Source: Isoetes taiwanensis (taxonomy: Eukaryota; Streptophyta; Lycopodiopsida; Isoetales; Isoetaceae). Taken from it: DNA of 64,000 nt. Position numbers and translations under genes: made by a program. The stretch's first letter is position 1; every line of letters starts with the position of its first letter. The DNA is taken from positions 2,108,001 to 2,172,000 of the forward strand of contig JAJEKV010000103.1 in assembly GCA_021234155.1 (NCBI GenBank), written 5' to 3'. Positions 1-11,397 of this stretch are shown here, in pieces. The notes under the pieces are model-generated. The model worked only from the letters and a program-made list of their open reading frames with translations. It had not been told where the DNA came from and ran no database searches.

Positions 1-240
1 AAGTTCAGAACGGACGAAATGCAGACAGGCATCTACCCAACTAATCAGCCTCAAAAAAACACGAAAGGATCAACCTTGGGCAACAGACGAAAGAAGGTGA
101 ATGACAATAAAAAGAGACGGACGGAATTAATTATGGCCTTTTGAATTTTAAATTTTGAATTTCAAATTAGAACGGTAATTATGAATAAAAATACCGTTTA
201 GAAGCAGGAAATATATAGTCTTAGGGAGAGACGACGGCTA
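1..240. other. Left edge, no gene seen
   Basis: AT-rich stretch (for example around 125-190) without a credible reading frame. The 5' untranslated region of LINE-A1 probably begins somewhere in its right half, but I see no boundary or target-site duplication. Confidence 0.4.
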
Positions 241-311
241 TCTTACAAGTGAGAGTCTAGCACAAGTGCACTGCCTAGAGCCACCACAGAGTCTTTCTGC
301 ACAGAATTCTC

Positions 312-1405
312 TTGCAAACGAGAGCTATGGCCGACAGTATCAACAGCAGCCAGCAGAGGAGATCGGATGCGGCAAGAGCCCCGGTGAGCCAACAGGACCT
401 TAGGGACTTCCTGGCACAGATGGATAAGCAGCTAGAATCAAAGATCCCGAACTTGGATGCACTCAACGCATTGGCTGAAACGTGCAACAGCAACAAGATA
501 GCCATCACTAGCATGGACGTGAGAGTAGGAGGGGTGGAGAAGACGAACGAGGAAATGCAGCGCAGAATGGACGAGATCGAAGAAGAGAAAGCAAAGATCC
601 TGCAAAGGTTGGTTGAATTAGAGAAATCAAATGTTGAGCTGGATGCATGGGAGTCATTTGATAGGATAAAGCCACATTTAATGGAATATGAGGAGCAAAA
701 TAAAATTAAGCATGATGTTAGGCTAATTGGGATAGCAGAGAGGCCTAACGAGGATATATATCGAGTTACTGCAGAAGTGATAGAGACGGTGTTCAAGGAA
801 ACCGCGGGGGCGTCATCATCAAAGCCCTCCGTCGTGCCAATGGGGGGAGATCGAGGCACATAAACCTGACATTGAGGGACATGGCAACCAAGGAAAGGAT
901 CCTACGGATGGGATCCAGATTGAGGAATGGAATCAAAGTACAGGAGTCGTTAACGGTGATGCAGAGACAGGGGCTACACAGGGAATTGGCCAAAGCCAGG
1001 GAGCTGAACCAAGCAGGGATACAAGCGGGGGTCAAGAATGGCAAGGTCTACATACACAAGAGGGTAAGAGAGCAAGCGACTCAACCGCAGGAGCAGACAG
1101 CTGGGGTGCAGGGGATAGCAAAATCAACGGAAGCAGAGAAGAAAAACATACACCCCCTGAAGTCTATACAACAGGGGCTGGAGAACAGACTGCAGGGGGG
1201 AGCACTAAGAGCAATCACGGTAGAGGGGAACCAGAACAGAGCAATAGGAAGAAGCGGAAGCGGGGGAAACGAAGAGCGAGCAACACAAGCAGGGTTCAGA
1301 GGGCCAACCCCGACAATGAAGACCAGGGGAAGACCAAGGAGAATGGGCAATGGTACAGAAAACATGGAGACCCCGAAGGAGCAACCTCGGGGGAAAAGAT
1401 GCTGA
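312..1405 (+). pseudogene. LINE-A1 ORF1 protein, frameshifted
   Basis: Two overlapping frames (312-863 and 872-1405) form one ORF1 broken near 840-870. The first part has a heptad-like, charged coiled coil (about residues 60-120, around EEMQRRMDEIEEEKAK) followed by an RRM-like stretch (KHDVRLIGIAERPNED). The second frame continues with a basic region (LRDMATKERILRMGSRLRNG) typical of the C-terminal RNA-binding domain of L1-type ORF1 proteins, then a low-complexity Gly/Arg/Glu tail. Such proteins coat the LINE RNA and act as nucleic-acid chaperones. The start could also be the ATG at 327. It overlaps the ORF2 start by a few bases. Confidence 0.65.
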
Positions 1406-4400
1406 CATTATGGTACTGGAACTGTACCGGGTACCCATGGGATGATGGAGAAAGACTAGAAGGTGCCCACGGCTGCGACATAATATGCCTGACGGAGACA
1501 TGGGAGCATAACGTTAAAAGGCTGCCAGAGGAGGAAGGATACCAGCTGTTCACATGCTGGAAAGACAGGGATTTTAAGATAGGGAGGGGGAGTGCAAGTC
1601 TGGCTTGTTATATAAAGAACAGTGCAAACAATGCATGTATGTTACATTCAGATATCAATAAAAGATATATGGTTTTGAGCATCCAATTGAAAAACAAACA
1701 AGAGGTAGTTCTCGATAATTACATATTACCCGCCAAACAAAGGATAAGCTAGAATTGTTGGGCGGGAGAGAATATAACGAAATGGAAGGAGCAAGGACCA
1801 ATGATTATAGTAGGAGATCTAAATGCCGAAACTGACAGAACAAAAGTACAAAGTACACACAAGGATGAGAAAGATGGTCAGATAGTGTACACGGCGAGGA
1901 AACAGGAATGGCAGAGGGATACAGAAGATAAGACAGAGGTCAATGCTAGAGGTGAATTATTGTTGGAAGTCCGCGGGGCATGGGATGATCATAGCTAATG
2001 GCGGAAAAATGGAGGGGATCGGGAGGTTTTCTGAGCCAAAACACACATGGTAAGAGCATAGTGGATTATATAATTTTTGAACGACCAAGCAAATGGAAAA
2101 GATAGAAGGGCTGATGCTACAAGAATGGCCGTGGGAAAAGGGAAAGCCATAGACCGATTAAATTAACAATCGACCGATGGGACGCCACAAAAAGATAGCA
2201 CGTGAAAAGAAAGGAGGATAATAAAGACAGGTGAGGATTCAATTCCGTGAGAAATACGCAGAAACCTTCACCCAAATGATCAAGGAGGAAATGGGAAAAT
2301 GGGATGGGGAAAACACAATGCAAGTGATAATGGGAACACCCTAAATGACATCATGGTAAGGGTAGCAATAGATGTGTTTGGGAAAAGGATCAAAATCGGG
2401 AAGAACAGTGGCATTGAGCTTCAAGATGGTATGATGACGAAAGTGTAGAGAATACAAGAGGAAAATAAGAAAAAACACAGGGGAAAGAAGACATACCGGG
2501 AAGAAAAGGCAAAAGATACATAAGATTATCAAGAAGAAAAGATACAATAAATAACCCGCTACAAAGACTTTCAATGGTACATGGGAAAATTCTTTGAAAA
2601 AACAGCCCAAGATTTTGGAGAGGATTCAAAAACAAAGGAGGGGTAGCAATATGAAAGCAAGGAACTAACAAGATGGCATTGGAACCGAGGGATGGGAGAG
2701 TTACCGGACAAATTATACAAGACGGGGGGCTCCTCGGTACCAATACCAATACAAAGATGACCCGGACAAACCATGCTTCAACATGCTAGAAGTAATGCTA
2801 GCCCTAAACAGATGGCTAATCATAAAGCACCGGATCTATACTACCGACCGTGGAACTCGCTGAAGTGTCGAGGCAGAAATTGGCGCATTTGTTGAGACAT
2901 TTTCAATGGCATCATACATCTGTGACTCCCATGACGGATGGACATACAACAGAGTCATACCTCTACATAAGGCGTGAACTAGAAAAGATCCAGGAACTAT
3001 AGGACGATAATGGTAAGCTCGATTTTCGCAAAATGGTTTGGAAAGGTATTGGATAACAAACCAAAGAAATGGGCGTAAGAAGGAAATATGAGAGCACAAG
3101 GGCAAAGCGTGGTTCAGACCGAGCACTCAACCACGATCACCTCGTGACCCTTCGGATATTAATAGAGCGTAACAAAGTGCGTGGAAGGAAAATAACTGTT
3201 GCTTTGTAGATTTTAAAAGCGCTTGATACCCTGAGAGAGAGAAGCCGCTAAAAAGACCGATGGACATGCAAGCCCCGGAGAAATATGGTAGGATTGATCG
3301 CAAGACCGTACCACAAGGTGTATGCTAAGATGGAACAGGAAGGACAACCGATAACTGCGGACACCGGTGTAAAGCAGGGGCTGCCCGCTATCCCCAACTC
3401 GCTTTGGAATATACATAGATGCACTACAGGATACATAGCAGACAGCAAGGGGGACAGTATGCCCCCACACTAGGAGACACTAAGGTACCCATAATGCTAT
3501 ATGCGGATGCTCTCAAGATGATGGCAACAAAAACAAAGGAATGCACGTGACCGCTCAAAATTCTAGAACAATTCCGCGGAGGATACAATGACAAAGTGAA
3601 TCTAGCAAAAACTAAGATAGTCATCTTTGGACATAAGAATGTGCATAATCCTTTTCAGATATAAAGATAAAGAGATAGAGGAAGCAAATGTAATACGAGA
3701 TATCTAGGTTATGATGCGATGGCACGTGGAAATGGGCCAAAGGAGCTAACGCCAGATTCCAATCAGCTATAGGAAGCTACTTTAACATGAAAACTTCAGA
3801 ACAGTATAGAATAACCGATTGGGACATCAAATGTTATCTATTCAAAGGCAGCGATAGCCACCACTCGGCTTGTACGGAAAGAAGCATGGGGGCCGGTTTA
3901 ATGTGAAAAGAAACCGAAAAAGCAGGAAGGAATTTTAGGCAATGGCACGCATGTGAATTCGTGGTAAGGACAAACACGCACCGACAATCATGGTCCTCAA
4001 ACGGGGCAAAAACCGATGGAAGTGAGAGCATGGGAGAGAACCATAAGGTAAGTGCTCAGAGACAACGCGGGAGACATACAAGGGAAACTGTCCAGCATTG
4101 CAATCACCGAATCAGCAAAATCACACATCCTCGAAAGCATTGGATGGTTTAGAGAGGTGGCAACATGGACCAGACAGATGGGATTAAACCTGAGTGACCT
4201 AATAGAAGAGGGGCAGTGGAATGAGGAGTGGGCAGACATAGCGACAAGAGCATGGCTGCAAAGACATACAGGACCCAAGACAGACTGGCTCGTACAAGTT
4301 TTTAATCCAGATCAACAAATAGGACACCAGATATACCGGGATAACATATTGGGGAAAAACAGAAGGGACATACTGGCCAGATTCAGGATGGGAAGTCATG

Positions 4401-4675
4401 ATCTAAGAATCGAAAAAGACAGGTGGAGAGGGGTAGACAAGGAGGACATGATATGCAGAATCTGTGACGGGGGGAGAATAGAGGATGAGAACCATATGAT
4501 TAATGACTGCCCGATCTACGGAGACATCAGGGACAGATATAGAAATATAAGGTGGGGGGAACCAGTCCACAGGCTGATGAAGATGACAGAATCATTACGG
4601 GATTTGGCAGACGCGATCCAAAGAATGACGACCAGACACAGAGAAGTACACAGTGAAAGAGGGCTTGTAATATGA
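1399..4675 (+). pseudogene. LINE-A1 ORF2: endonuclease-reverse transcriptase, broken
   Basis: The N-terminus (1399-1752) has the WNCTG and LTETWE motifs of an apurinic-type endonuclease. 1801-1998 begins with the IIVGDLNAET catalytic motif. RT remnants follow: 'TGVKQGLPA' near 3360-3390, a decayed YADD box ('LYADALKMM') near 3495-3525, and 'VNLAKTKIVIFG' near 3595. The last 207 residues (4052-4675) are open and hold a Cys-x2-Cys ... His-x4-Cys motif (CRICDGG...ENHMINDC) typical of LINE C-termini. At least five frame breaks occur between 1752 and 4052. The enzyme would nick the target and copy LINE RNA in place. Confidence 0.75.
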
Positions 4676-4915
4676 TCTGTACAAAACGGGTCATATAGCC
4701 TCACACAAATTGCTCAGCTAAAAGCTGATTGATAACGACGCATCACTGCACGGCCAAGAAGCCGAGGTAAAGCGGGATGCTGGTATTAAAAGAAAAAAAG
4801 TCAGCCTTCAGAAAAGGCTACATTATAACAGCGTGATGTGCTAGTAGCACCCTTTTAGGGAGCTCGCCCATGCTACACAAGTCCAGGGGCCTTACGGCAC
4901 AAGGGACATTAATGT

Positions 4916-4938
4916 ATTCTATTCTATTCTATTCTATT
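4916..4938 (+). repeat. (ATTCT)n 3' tail of LINE-A1
   Basis: Four and a half tandem ATTCT units at the 3' end of LINE-A1. LINE-A2 has ATTTT-type pentamers at the matching position (minus strand, about 32316-32335) after a similar GGNACATT motif, so short pentamer tails appear to be characteristic of the family. Confidence 0.75.
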
Positions 4939-6826
4939 ATGATTGCACTTTTTTTCCTGTTTAACATAACTTTTGAAACCTTACCAAAATTCTCAATTGC
5001 TTCCAGAAAATTCTCCAGACTTTTGTCTTCTTGTTTAAGAAACACAAATGTATCATCTGCATATTGCATAATAGTGAAAGGTTCATGATCTTCTAGCATC
5101 TCCAAAGTTTCAATTTTACCTTGTTTTTGAAGATTTGTAGCCATTCTGGTAACTATCTCAGCAACAATCAAGAAACGATAAGGGGCCAAAGGACAACCTT
5201 GTCTCACACCACGTCTGCATTGGAATTGCTTGGTTGGATTCCCATTAATTATTAAAGTTGAGGATGCTGTACAATTCAAACTCCAGATTTTTTGATAGAC
5301 TTCCTCATGAAAACCCAAATGTTTCATTGCTCTTTCCAAGAACTGCCAATTTATTGTGTCATATGCTCTTTGAAAATCTAATTTAAGTAACATACATTTC
5401 TGGCCTGACATTTCATTCCAATGCAATCCCTCTGATGCTCCAATATAATTTTCCAAGATGTTCCTCTGTTGTAAAAATGCTGTTTGACACTGGCTGATCA
5501 ACTTGTGCAGAGTAGGCTTCAGTCTATTTGCAAGAATCTTGGCTAGGATTTTATAAGTTGTGTTTGTTAAGGAAATTGGCCTCCAGTCAGCAATCTGTTG
5601 TGGACTTTCTATCTTTGGGATTAAAGTGATATGCCTAGCATTAATTGCAGGATTTAGTCTTCTAGCCTTCCAAGCTCCTTGCACGAAATTGATTATATCT
5701 TCTTTAAGAATGTCCCAGAACTCCTCATAAAATTCTGGTTGGAAACCATCAGGTCCAGGACTTTTTCCTTTAGCCATTGACCTAATTGTCTCCCAAATTT
5801 CCTTCTCATCAGGCACTTTCAGCAAGTCTTTATCCTCATTAGCTTGAGGGATGCTTGGAATTTCTTGAAAATATTTTTCCATATCCTCTTCTTGAGTTTG
5901 AGTTTCCTGGAATATTTTGTTGTATTCTTTATGAAAGAAATCTTCAATCTCTTGTTGCTTTTCTAACAATATTCCTGTAGCTGTTTTAACTTGAACAATT
6001 CCATTGTTGACCATTCTGCTCTTAGCAGTCCTAAAAAAGAAACCTGAGTTCCCTTTATCCATTTCATTGATGTACTTACATCTACTTCTAACTGCCAAGG
6101 ATTTAGCCTCAATTTCTTCAACTAATTTCACTTTTCTTTCAAGTTCTTTCTCTTGCTGCTGTAGAGTGTCATTGGGTTTGTTCACAAATAATTTACTTCT
6201 GACCTCCTTCATTTCTGCATACAATTCCTGTTTTTCCTTTCTTTTTTTCATTGCCCAATCCTTGCCCCACTTCTTGATCCAAACCTTTATTGTCTTCATT
6301 TTTTGAATAAATGCCTTCATATATTCAGTTCTGCTAACAGGGTTTAATGTAGAAAAGAACAATTTAAATTCTTCCAGAAAGCACTTGTTATTTAGTAATC
6401 CAATATTGAACTTAAATGGAATATTTGCTCCGCCTTTATTTGCTTGTACCCGACCTTGAAGTATCTGTGGATAATGATCAGATATCGAATTACTAATATC
6501 CCCAGTTATGATCACATCATCCCATGTGTTTAGATTGTTATTACAAATGTAGAATCTATCCAATAAGCAGAAAATCCTTTCCTCTTTCTTTCTCTTATTA
6601 CTCCAAGAGTAGTTACTTGATGTGGAAGGTGGAATATATGAAAAGATTTCCATCAAGGCATCCCAAGACTCTCTTTCTTTCCTGGCCATATTGATCTTCT
6701 TTCCTAGCTTTTGATCCCAAACTGGGGTGTTATTAAAGTCACCTGCCATCAGCCAATTTTCTATGCTCTTTGTTTGAATCCACTGAGAGATTTGCTTCCA
6801 TTGCCTAGTGGCGTGACGTTAAAATA

Positions 6827-6924
<98 letters not shown>

Positions 6925-7268
6925 CTTTCATTACTTTCAGTTGATGCATAGACATTTATAATGCCAAGTATTTCCTTACCTCTTTGTAGTACTGCTACAG
7001 TCCATCTTCCTGAGTGGTGTCTAAATTTTTCAAGACATTTATATCCCCACCAAGCCATACAAATACCACCCTTAGTACCATCTGCACCTGACCAAACTGA
7101 ATCACCACCAGGCTTAATCCAATCCTGCAACTTAGAAGTCTCAAATTCAGGAAGCCTATGCTCCTGCATCAAAATAATGTCAGCTTTCATTTCCCTTAGA
7201 GCAATAAGTGCTCTTTTTCTTTTGAGAGGACCCTTAATCCCTCTCATATTCCATGTGATAATCTTCAT
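4939..7268 (-). pseudogene. LINE-B ORF2: endonuclease and reverse transcriptase
   Basis: The minus-strand start at 7268 reads MKIITWNMRGI, the standard L1 endonuclease N-terminus, followed by the catalytic-glutamate motif MQEHRLPE and continuing to NVYASTESNE. The repeat insertion interrupts it. It resumes as QWKQISQWIQTKSIENWLMAGDFNN and runs open for 606 residues (6749-4929). Visible RT landmarks are PGPDGFQPEF, LIPKIESPQQIADWRPISL, LKLDFQRAYD, GVRQGCPLAP and QYADDTFVFL. The frame then runs into LINE-A1, so the thumb and C-terminal zinc region are absent. Apart from the insertion and this truncation the reading frame is well preserved, which suggests a relatively recent copy. Confidence 0.88.
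6807..6924 (+). repeat. (TATC)n array with a 21-bp leader, inserted in LINE-B endonuclease
   Basis: AGTGGCGTGACGTTAAAATAC followed by about 24 TATC units. The LINE-B reading frame continues sensibly on both sides, so this is an insertion. A short unique 3' sequence plus a tetranucleotide tail resembles a severely 5'-truncated LINE or SINE 3' end. No target-site duplication is clear. Confidence 0.6.
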
Positions 7269-7464
7269 GCTGGATACTTCTTTCTTTCCTGTATTCTCAG
7301 GTTTAGGGCAGGGCTATTTTCTGAAAAATGAATTTTCTTCACATTTTTCTTGGTGGTATTAGGAGTGTAAAATACTTCCCCTTCATTTTGTTTATCACAA
7401 GGACTTATAGGAATCAAATCCTGGCCTTGTGTTTCTTTTATAAGCAAATCCTGGCCATTTGGAC

Positions 7465-9311
7465 TTATTGATCTAATGTTTCCAATTCCCAGGCCATAGT
7501 ACTTCCATGCTTCATGTTAAGAATGTTTACTTCCATAGGAGATCTCGTGAAGAATTTGAACTTAGCCTTATCTTTTGGTGTATCTTTAATAAGGCCCTCT
7601 TGTGTTTGTGGTACCATGTCAACTTGTTCATCCATCTGAGTCTCTTTATGCTCATTTTTATTAGCATTAGCCAAATTTTCTGCCTTCTCCATCAATTCCA
7701 ATAGGATGTCATACATTTGTTTTTCTGGACCATCATCACCCATATACTTATAGTTTGAAGCTTCTCCCTTATGAACTAACCTTCCATTTGCATGTTCAGT
7801 ATTGGAAGCTGAATTCTGGCCGCCCTGTTTAGTATTAATTGATGTATCCTTTAAGAATTTAGAAGAGTTATCAAGAACAGAATTATCTTCAATAATTTCT
7901 TTACTCTTGACACTTTTCCTTTTGGGACTTATAGGGACCATAGATAATTCCAACACCTGGCCATTAGGACTTATAGGTTCCTTGGAATTCTCTACTCCCT
8001 GGCCACTGGAATTGACCAAAACCTTTATCTGTCCATTAATTCTGTCATGTTCCTCTTTTTTCTTCCATTCTTTCCTTAATCCAATCTTGACCTTCAAATC
8101 TTCTCCTTTATTTTCTTTCATTTCTTTAGCTTTCTGTTTCTGAGCCTTTCTATTAGCACTCCCATTTTTGTTCTTTCTGTAATTATTTACTGCTACCCAA
8201 AAATCAGCTTTTGGATTATCATATGCATTCTCAAGAATTTCCTTGTTTTTTGGCAACTAGGATCAGTAGAATGTTTCATCCATTTTCCATGACAAACACC
8301 TCCACCATGTAATCTAAGGCCCCAAACATTACATGGAGAAGGGAGGCCCTGCCAATTCAGAGATAGACTTTTAAATTCTCCAAAAAAATCCTGATATTGA
8401 ATTTGGCTTGGAATCTCTTTTAAAATATCTATCTGGATCCAAACTTTTGGAGCTCTTTCCGGTACCCCTTCCCACCCAATGTACTCACCTATTCCTGAGA
8501 ACAGTTCTCTAAAAATATCCTCATGCCAATATATAGGATTTAATCCTGCTAAAGTACAAGAGGCTGGATGGTAAAGCTGTTTTAGATCTTTGGGATCGAA
8601 TTTTGGATTCCATTTTTGAAGGTATTGGCTCTATAGATAGTGCCCTGCTTAAGAAGATATTGGACTGTATTTGGATTTCCACATTCTACCACAAAGAAAG
8701 GGAATTGTAGCCAACACATTCCTGAAATTTCAATCTTTTTTTCCATCTTCATAATTTGCGATCTGAGGAAACTAAGCCTGACTCCGTCATGACGGATACA
8801 TCCAATCACAGCACGAGATTCTAGTTCTTTAAGGAATAAAGTGATGATTTTTCAGATTAGGAATACCTCTGAACTCATGAATTGATCTCCTTTCTTGTTT
8901 TTCCAGAATCCTCCTTTGCTCTTCATTAATTTGATCCAAGATTGGACCAACCAATTGAGATTGCATCAGAATAGGCGACATGGTTTGTGTTCTGGTTCTT
9001 CGATTTCCTTCCGCCATAGTCGGAATCAGCTAGTCTCCACATGCAAAGTAACCGAAGTTTTGATTCTTTTCAGTTTTACCATTCAAAAAGTTTAGCAGGG
9101 CAATGATCTGGGTTTTTGTGTGATTTGACGATTCCTGAAGCAAATTCATAACTTCCTGTCCAAGGTCAGAAGTCTTAGTAGAATCATGATTCCCGGGCTC
9201 ATAAGTATCTGTCCTCTGTTGTCCTGCCCTTTTCCCGTTCCCAAGGAGTTGTTCCTGTCCCAAAATACCACTTTCCAAGCTTACATCATGCTTTCCTGTC
9301 CCCCTATCCAC
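7465..9311 (-). pseudogene. LINE-B ORF1, plant L1 DUF4283/zinc-knuckle-like
   Basis: On the minus strand the frame starting at 9311 passes one TAG (9027-9029) and continues as MAEGNRRTRTQTMSPILMQS. Around 8809-8580 it reads GCIRHDGVRLSFLRSQ and WLQFPFFVVECGNPNTVQYL, and around 8540-8400 LFSGIGEYIGWEGVPERAPK. This layout matches the DUF4283-type RNA-binding domain of plant L1 ORF1 proteins. A Cys/His cluster (CNVWGLRLHGGGVCHGKW) follows near 8330-8275. A basic, Lys/Asn-rich tail of 263 residues (8256-7465) contains a repeated SPxGQ/PISPK motif. Family assignment is from motif layout only. Confidence 0.6.
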
Positions 9312-9415
9312 GAATCATGTCCCCCTGTCCCCAAATTTCACCTCAATTTGCCCATGTTGGGCCAGATTTCTCTCCCTACACGTCCTACCAACTCAAGAAG
9401 CGCTAACTCATAGCG

Positions 9416-9537
9416 CCAAGAACATCGTGAGATAAATTAGCTTGCTCTCTTTCCATACTACTTGTTTAAGACTCGGCTAACACTCTTGTACTTATATTAC
9501 TCAAAAATTTATACATTACAAAAAATTTGTAGGACTT
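9416..9537. other. Short spacer between LINE-B and the H3-like gene
   Basis: About 120 AT-rich bases without a gene. This is where the gag-pol part of gypsy-E should follow on the minus strand, but it is absent. LINE-B may have inserted here and displaced the rest beyond the left edge. Confidence 0.4.
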
Positions 9538-10633
9538 CTAACAATCCTCTTTCTTAATAAACTTGGCCAAATACATGTCTTTGGGCACACATATGATTCT
9601 TTTAGCGTGTAAAGCACATGCCAGGAAGTCTTCAAAGTGTTGGACAATCTTTTGCTTCGCAGCTTCTTGCAAAGCAAGTAGCATCTCATTTGTCACTCGC
9701 TTACTCTTGTCGAATTCGTGCAGGACTTCACGAGTCAACCTCGAAAATGCTGCTTGAGGTATCAGAAGGCTGTAGCTGTTATGAAAGTGCCTGATCTCCT
9801 TCGCCGCTCGTGAGAAAGGGGAGTCTCTGCTCCACTTCATAGGCTTCGCCGGTGGTTGTGGTTTCTATGGGGGAGGTTTTAATGTGTTCTCTTTTGTTAG
9901 CCTCCCTCCTTCCACATATGCGACTCTGTACTCGTGGTAGTACTTTGATTACTCATCATACATTTTCATGTACGCTTTGTAATCCGCCAATTTCTGCTTG
10001 TACTCTCTGTCCTTCTTTAGGGTGACGGACTCTGAGCAGACCTGCCAGATATATTGGGGTCTGACTTAGTCCAAGCTGGGTATGGTGGTGGCCCTTCGAG
10101 CTCTTCTGTGTTTGCCTCTTCCCTTCTCTGCACCAAAGATCCTTCCCACATTCCGCCTTGCTCTTGCCAGATAGGCAACTTCCAAGCATCATCTGACTCA
10201 GTATCTGATGATAATGGCGGTTGATCTAGATCTCTCTCGATGATCTTCATCCCCTTGCTAGGCGTCTTCTTGGTGTTGCTTGCGGGTGCCTTCTCCGAGA
10301 GCGGGTCCTTGTCTTTCTCCATCCTCTGTCATGCGAGTTCCTCTCTTTCTGCCATCCTTCACTTCTTCTATTCTCTTTTCCTCCTCTTGATTCTTCGGAG
10401 GCGATGAGCCTCTTTCTCTGTGGGTTGCTCGTCGTGATCCTCCTCTGAGTCTCAAGATTCTGTTCTTAATTCTCCTGTGTTTGTTCCTCTTCTTACTCGT
10501 CGGCGAGATTTTGTGGATCTTCATTTTTCCTCCGTTTCTTAGCCTCCCTCGCCTTCTGTTCGGCCGCGAGGACTTGGACGCTCATGGATTCGTCTTCCAT
10601 TATCATATTTGTTATTTGTTTGGTGTGAGCCAT
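9538..10633 (-). pseudogene. Histone H3-like gene of gypsy-E, intact histone fold
   Basis: On the minus strand the start at 10633 gives MAHTKQITNMIMEDES, close to the H3 tail MARTKQTA. A lysine-, arginine- and glutamate-rich linker follows, with stops and at least two frame changes (pieces at 10524-10258 and 10322-10017). A tyrosine-rich segment (YKAYMKMYDE) near 9990-9950 is shared with gypsy-A. The last 100 residues (9840-9538) are open and align end to end with the H3 fold: AKEIRHF (H3 LREIRRY), SRLTREVLHEF (QRLVREIAQDF), LLALQEA (VMALQEA), HFED and HAKRIICVPKDMYLAKFIKKE ([21 protein letters not shown]). Loop 1 has the length of canonical H3, not the extra residue common in centromeric H3. 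Product: a nuclear nucleosome subunit or H3 mimic, by inference. Confidence 0.8.
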
Positions 10634-10736
10634 GTTTTCTATCACCTCGATTGCCTCACTGGTGCCCTAAAATCGACTTGCATGACGGAGCTAGATAACT
10701 AAGAGGGAAGAGTGCAAATGGCGTGCCCTAAGGGGT

Positions 10737-10746
10737 CTATTTATAA
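10737..10746 (-). promoter_or_regulatory. TATA box of the gypsy-E H3-like gene
   Basis: TTATAAATAG on the minus strand, 113 bp before the MAHTKQ start codon. TATA boxes stand at nearly the same distance in gypsy-A (106 bp) and gypsy-C (111 bp), which supports a gene-specific promoter separate from the LTR. Confidence 0.65.
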
Positions 10747-10847
10747 GGTTGGCAATTCTAGAGTTCCTACTGCAGTGATCATGTTATCTAACTATAAATG
10801 TTGCCTTGCCTAGAATCTCTGATTTCCTTAAGGTATTTTATTCCAAC

Positions 10848-10913
10848 TACTCACGACGTGCATCAGAGCTCGACTGAGATCTGAATCGGGTGCTGGGCAC
10901 ACGGCGTGAGTAC
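10848..10913. promoter_or_regulatory. Long dyad upstream of the gypsy-E TATA box
   Basis: Arms TACTCACGACGTG and CGGCGTGAGTA face each other across about 40 bases, roughly 100 bp upstream of the TATA box. A second, looser dyad (GAGTACTCACGGC ... GAGTAGTC, about 11045-11101) lies about 197 bp further away. Position and spacing match the dyad pairs of gypsy-A and gypsy-C. Confidence 0.6.
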
Positions 10914-11383
10914 TCACCTTTAATTTATCTTTTCTATTCATTTTCTTGGTTTTATAATGGATGTTCTTGGCTTAGATTTTGATTTTAAGCTTACTCACTC
11001 TATTAGATGACCCTTTAAACTCACTATTCTGGGTCAACTATGGTCGAGTACTCACGGCACAGGCTGGGATTTTCACGCCGGTCAACAGAATAATGAGTAG
11101 TCAACCCAGAATAACGAGTACTCGACTGGCCACCGCCGACTGGGATTTTCGGTAGGGTCCCAGGCAGATGGTGTAAGTAGTCAGATCCCTATTGGTAAAA
11201 TTTTTCTAAAGTTTACAATATACAGTCTTATGGATAGATGCAGACGAAATAATGCACCTAACTCCTACATAATCTTATCTAACCATTGTTCATGCCTGGG
11301 ATTTTAACTCCAAGATTGAAGATCTAGATTGTTAATACTACTTGGGAAAGCCAGTGCTCGATCGTGGTCCACATCAAGGTCAT

Positions 11384-11396
11384 GGCTCTGATACCA
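11384..11396 (-). promoter_or_regulatory. Primer-binding site of gypsy-E
   Basis: Reads TGGTATCAGAGCC on the minus strand, complementary to the 3' end of plant methionine tRNA, directly inside the LTR end. It fixes the orientation of the element. Confidence 0.85.
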
Positions 11397-11397
11397 T

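Larger units (their letters stand above)
241..4940 (+). mobile_element. LINE-A1, near full-length non-LTR retrotransposon
   Basis: ORF1 (coiled coil plus nucleic-acid-binding region), then ORF2 with endonuclease, reverse transcriptase and a C-terminal Cys/His motif, then a 3' UTR ending in a short ATTCT tandem tail instead of poly(A). A second copy of the family, LINE-A2, lies on the minus strand in three pieces (32316-34910, 51343-51412, 53785-54165), and its alignment confirms the order of the domains. The element abuts the truncated 3' end of LINE-B at about 4940. The 5' boundary is approximate. Frameshifts and stops make it inactive as sequenced. Confidence 0.8.
4939..9415 (-). mobile_element. 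LINE-B, L1-type non-LTR retrotransposon, 3' truncated
   Basis: On the minus strand: ORF1 (about 9311 to 7465), then ORF2 (7268 to 4939). ORF2 stops inside the reverse transcriptase shortly after the YADD box, exactly where LINE-A1 ends. The missing 3' part is not visible to the left of LINE-A1 within the window. An insertion of about 118 bp with a TATC repeat splits the endonuclease (6807-6924). The 5' end is approximate. Confidence 0.8.

Noticed and set aside
6828-6924. CRISPR-like array
   Set aside because: It is a simple TATC microsatellite with no spacers, in a plant genome.
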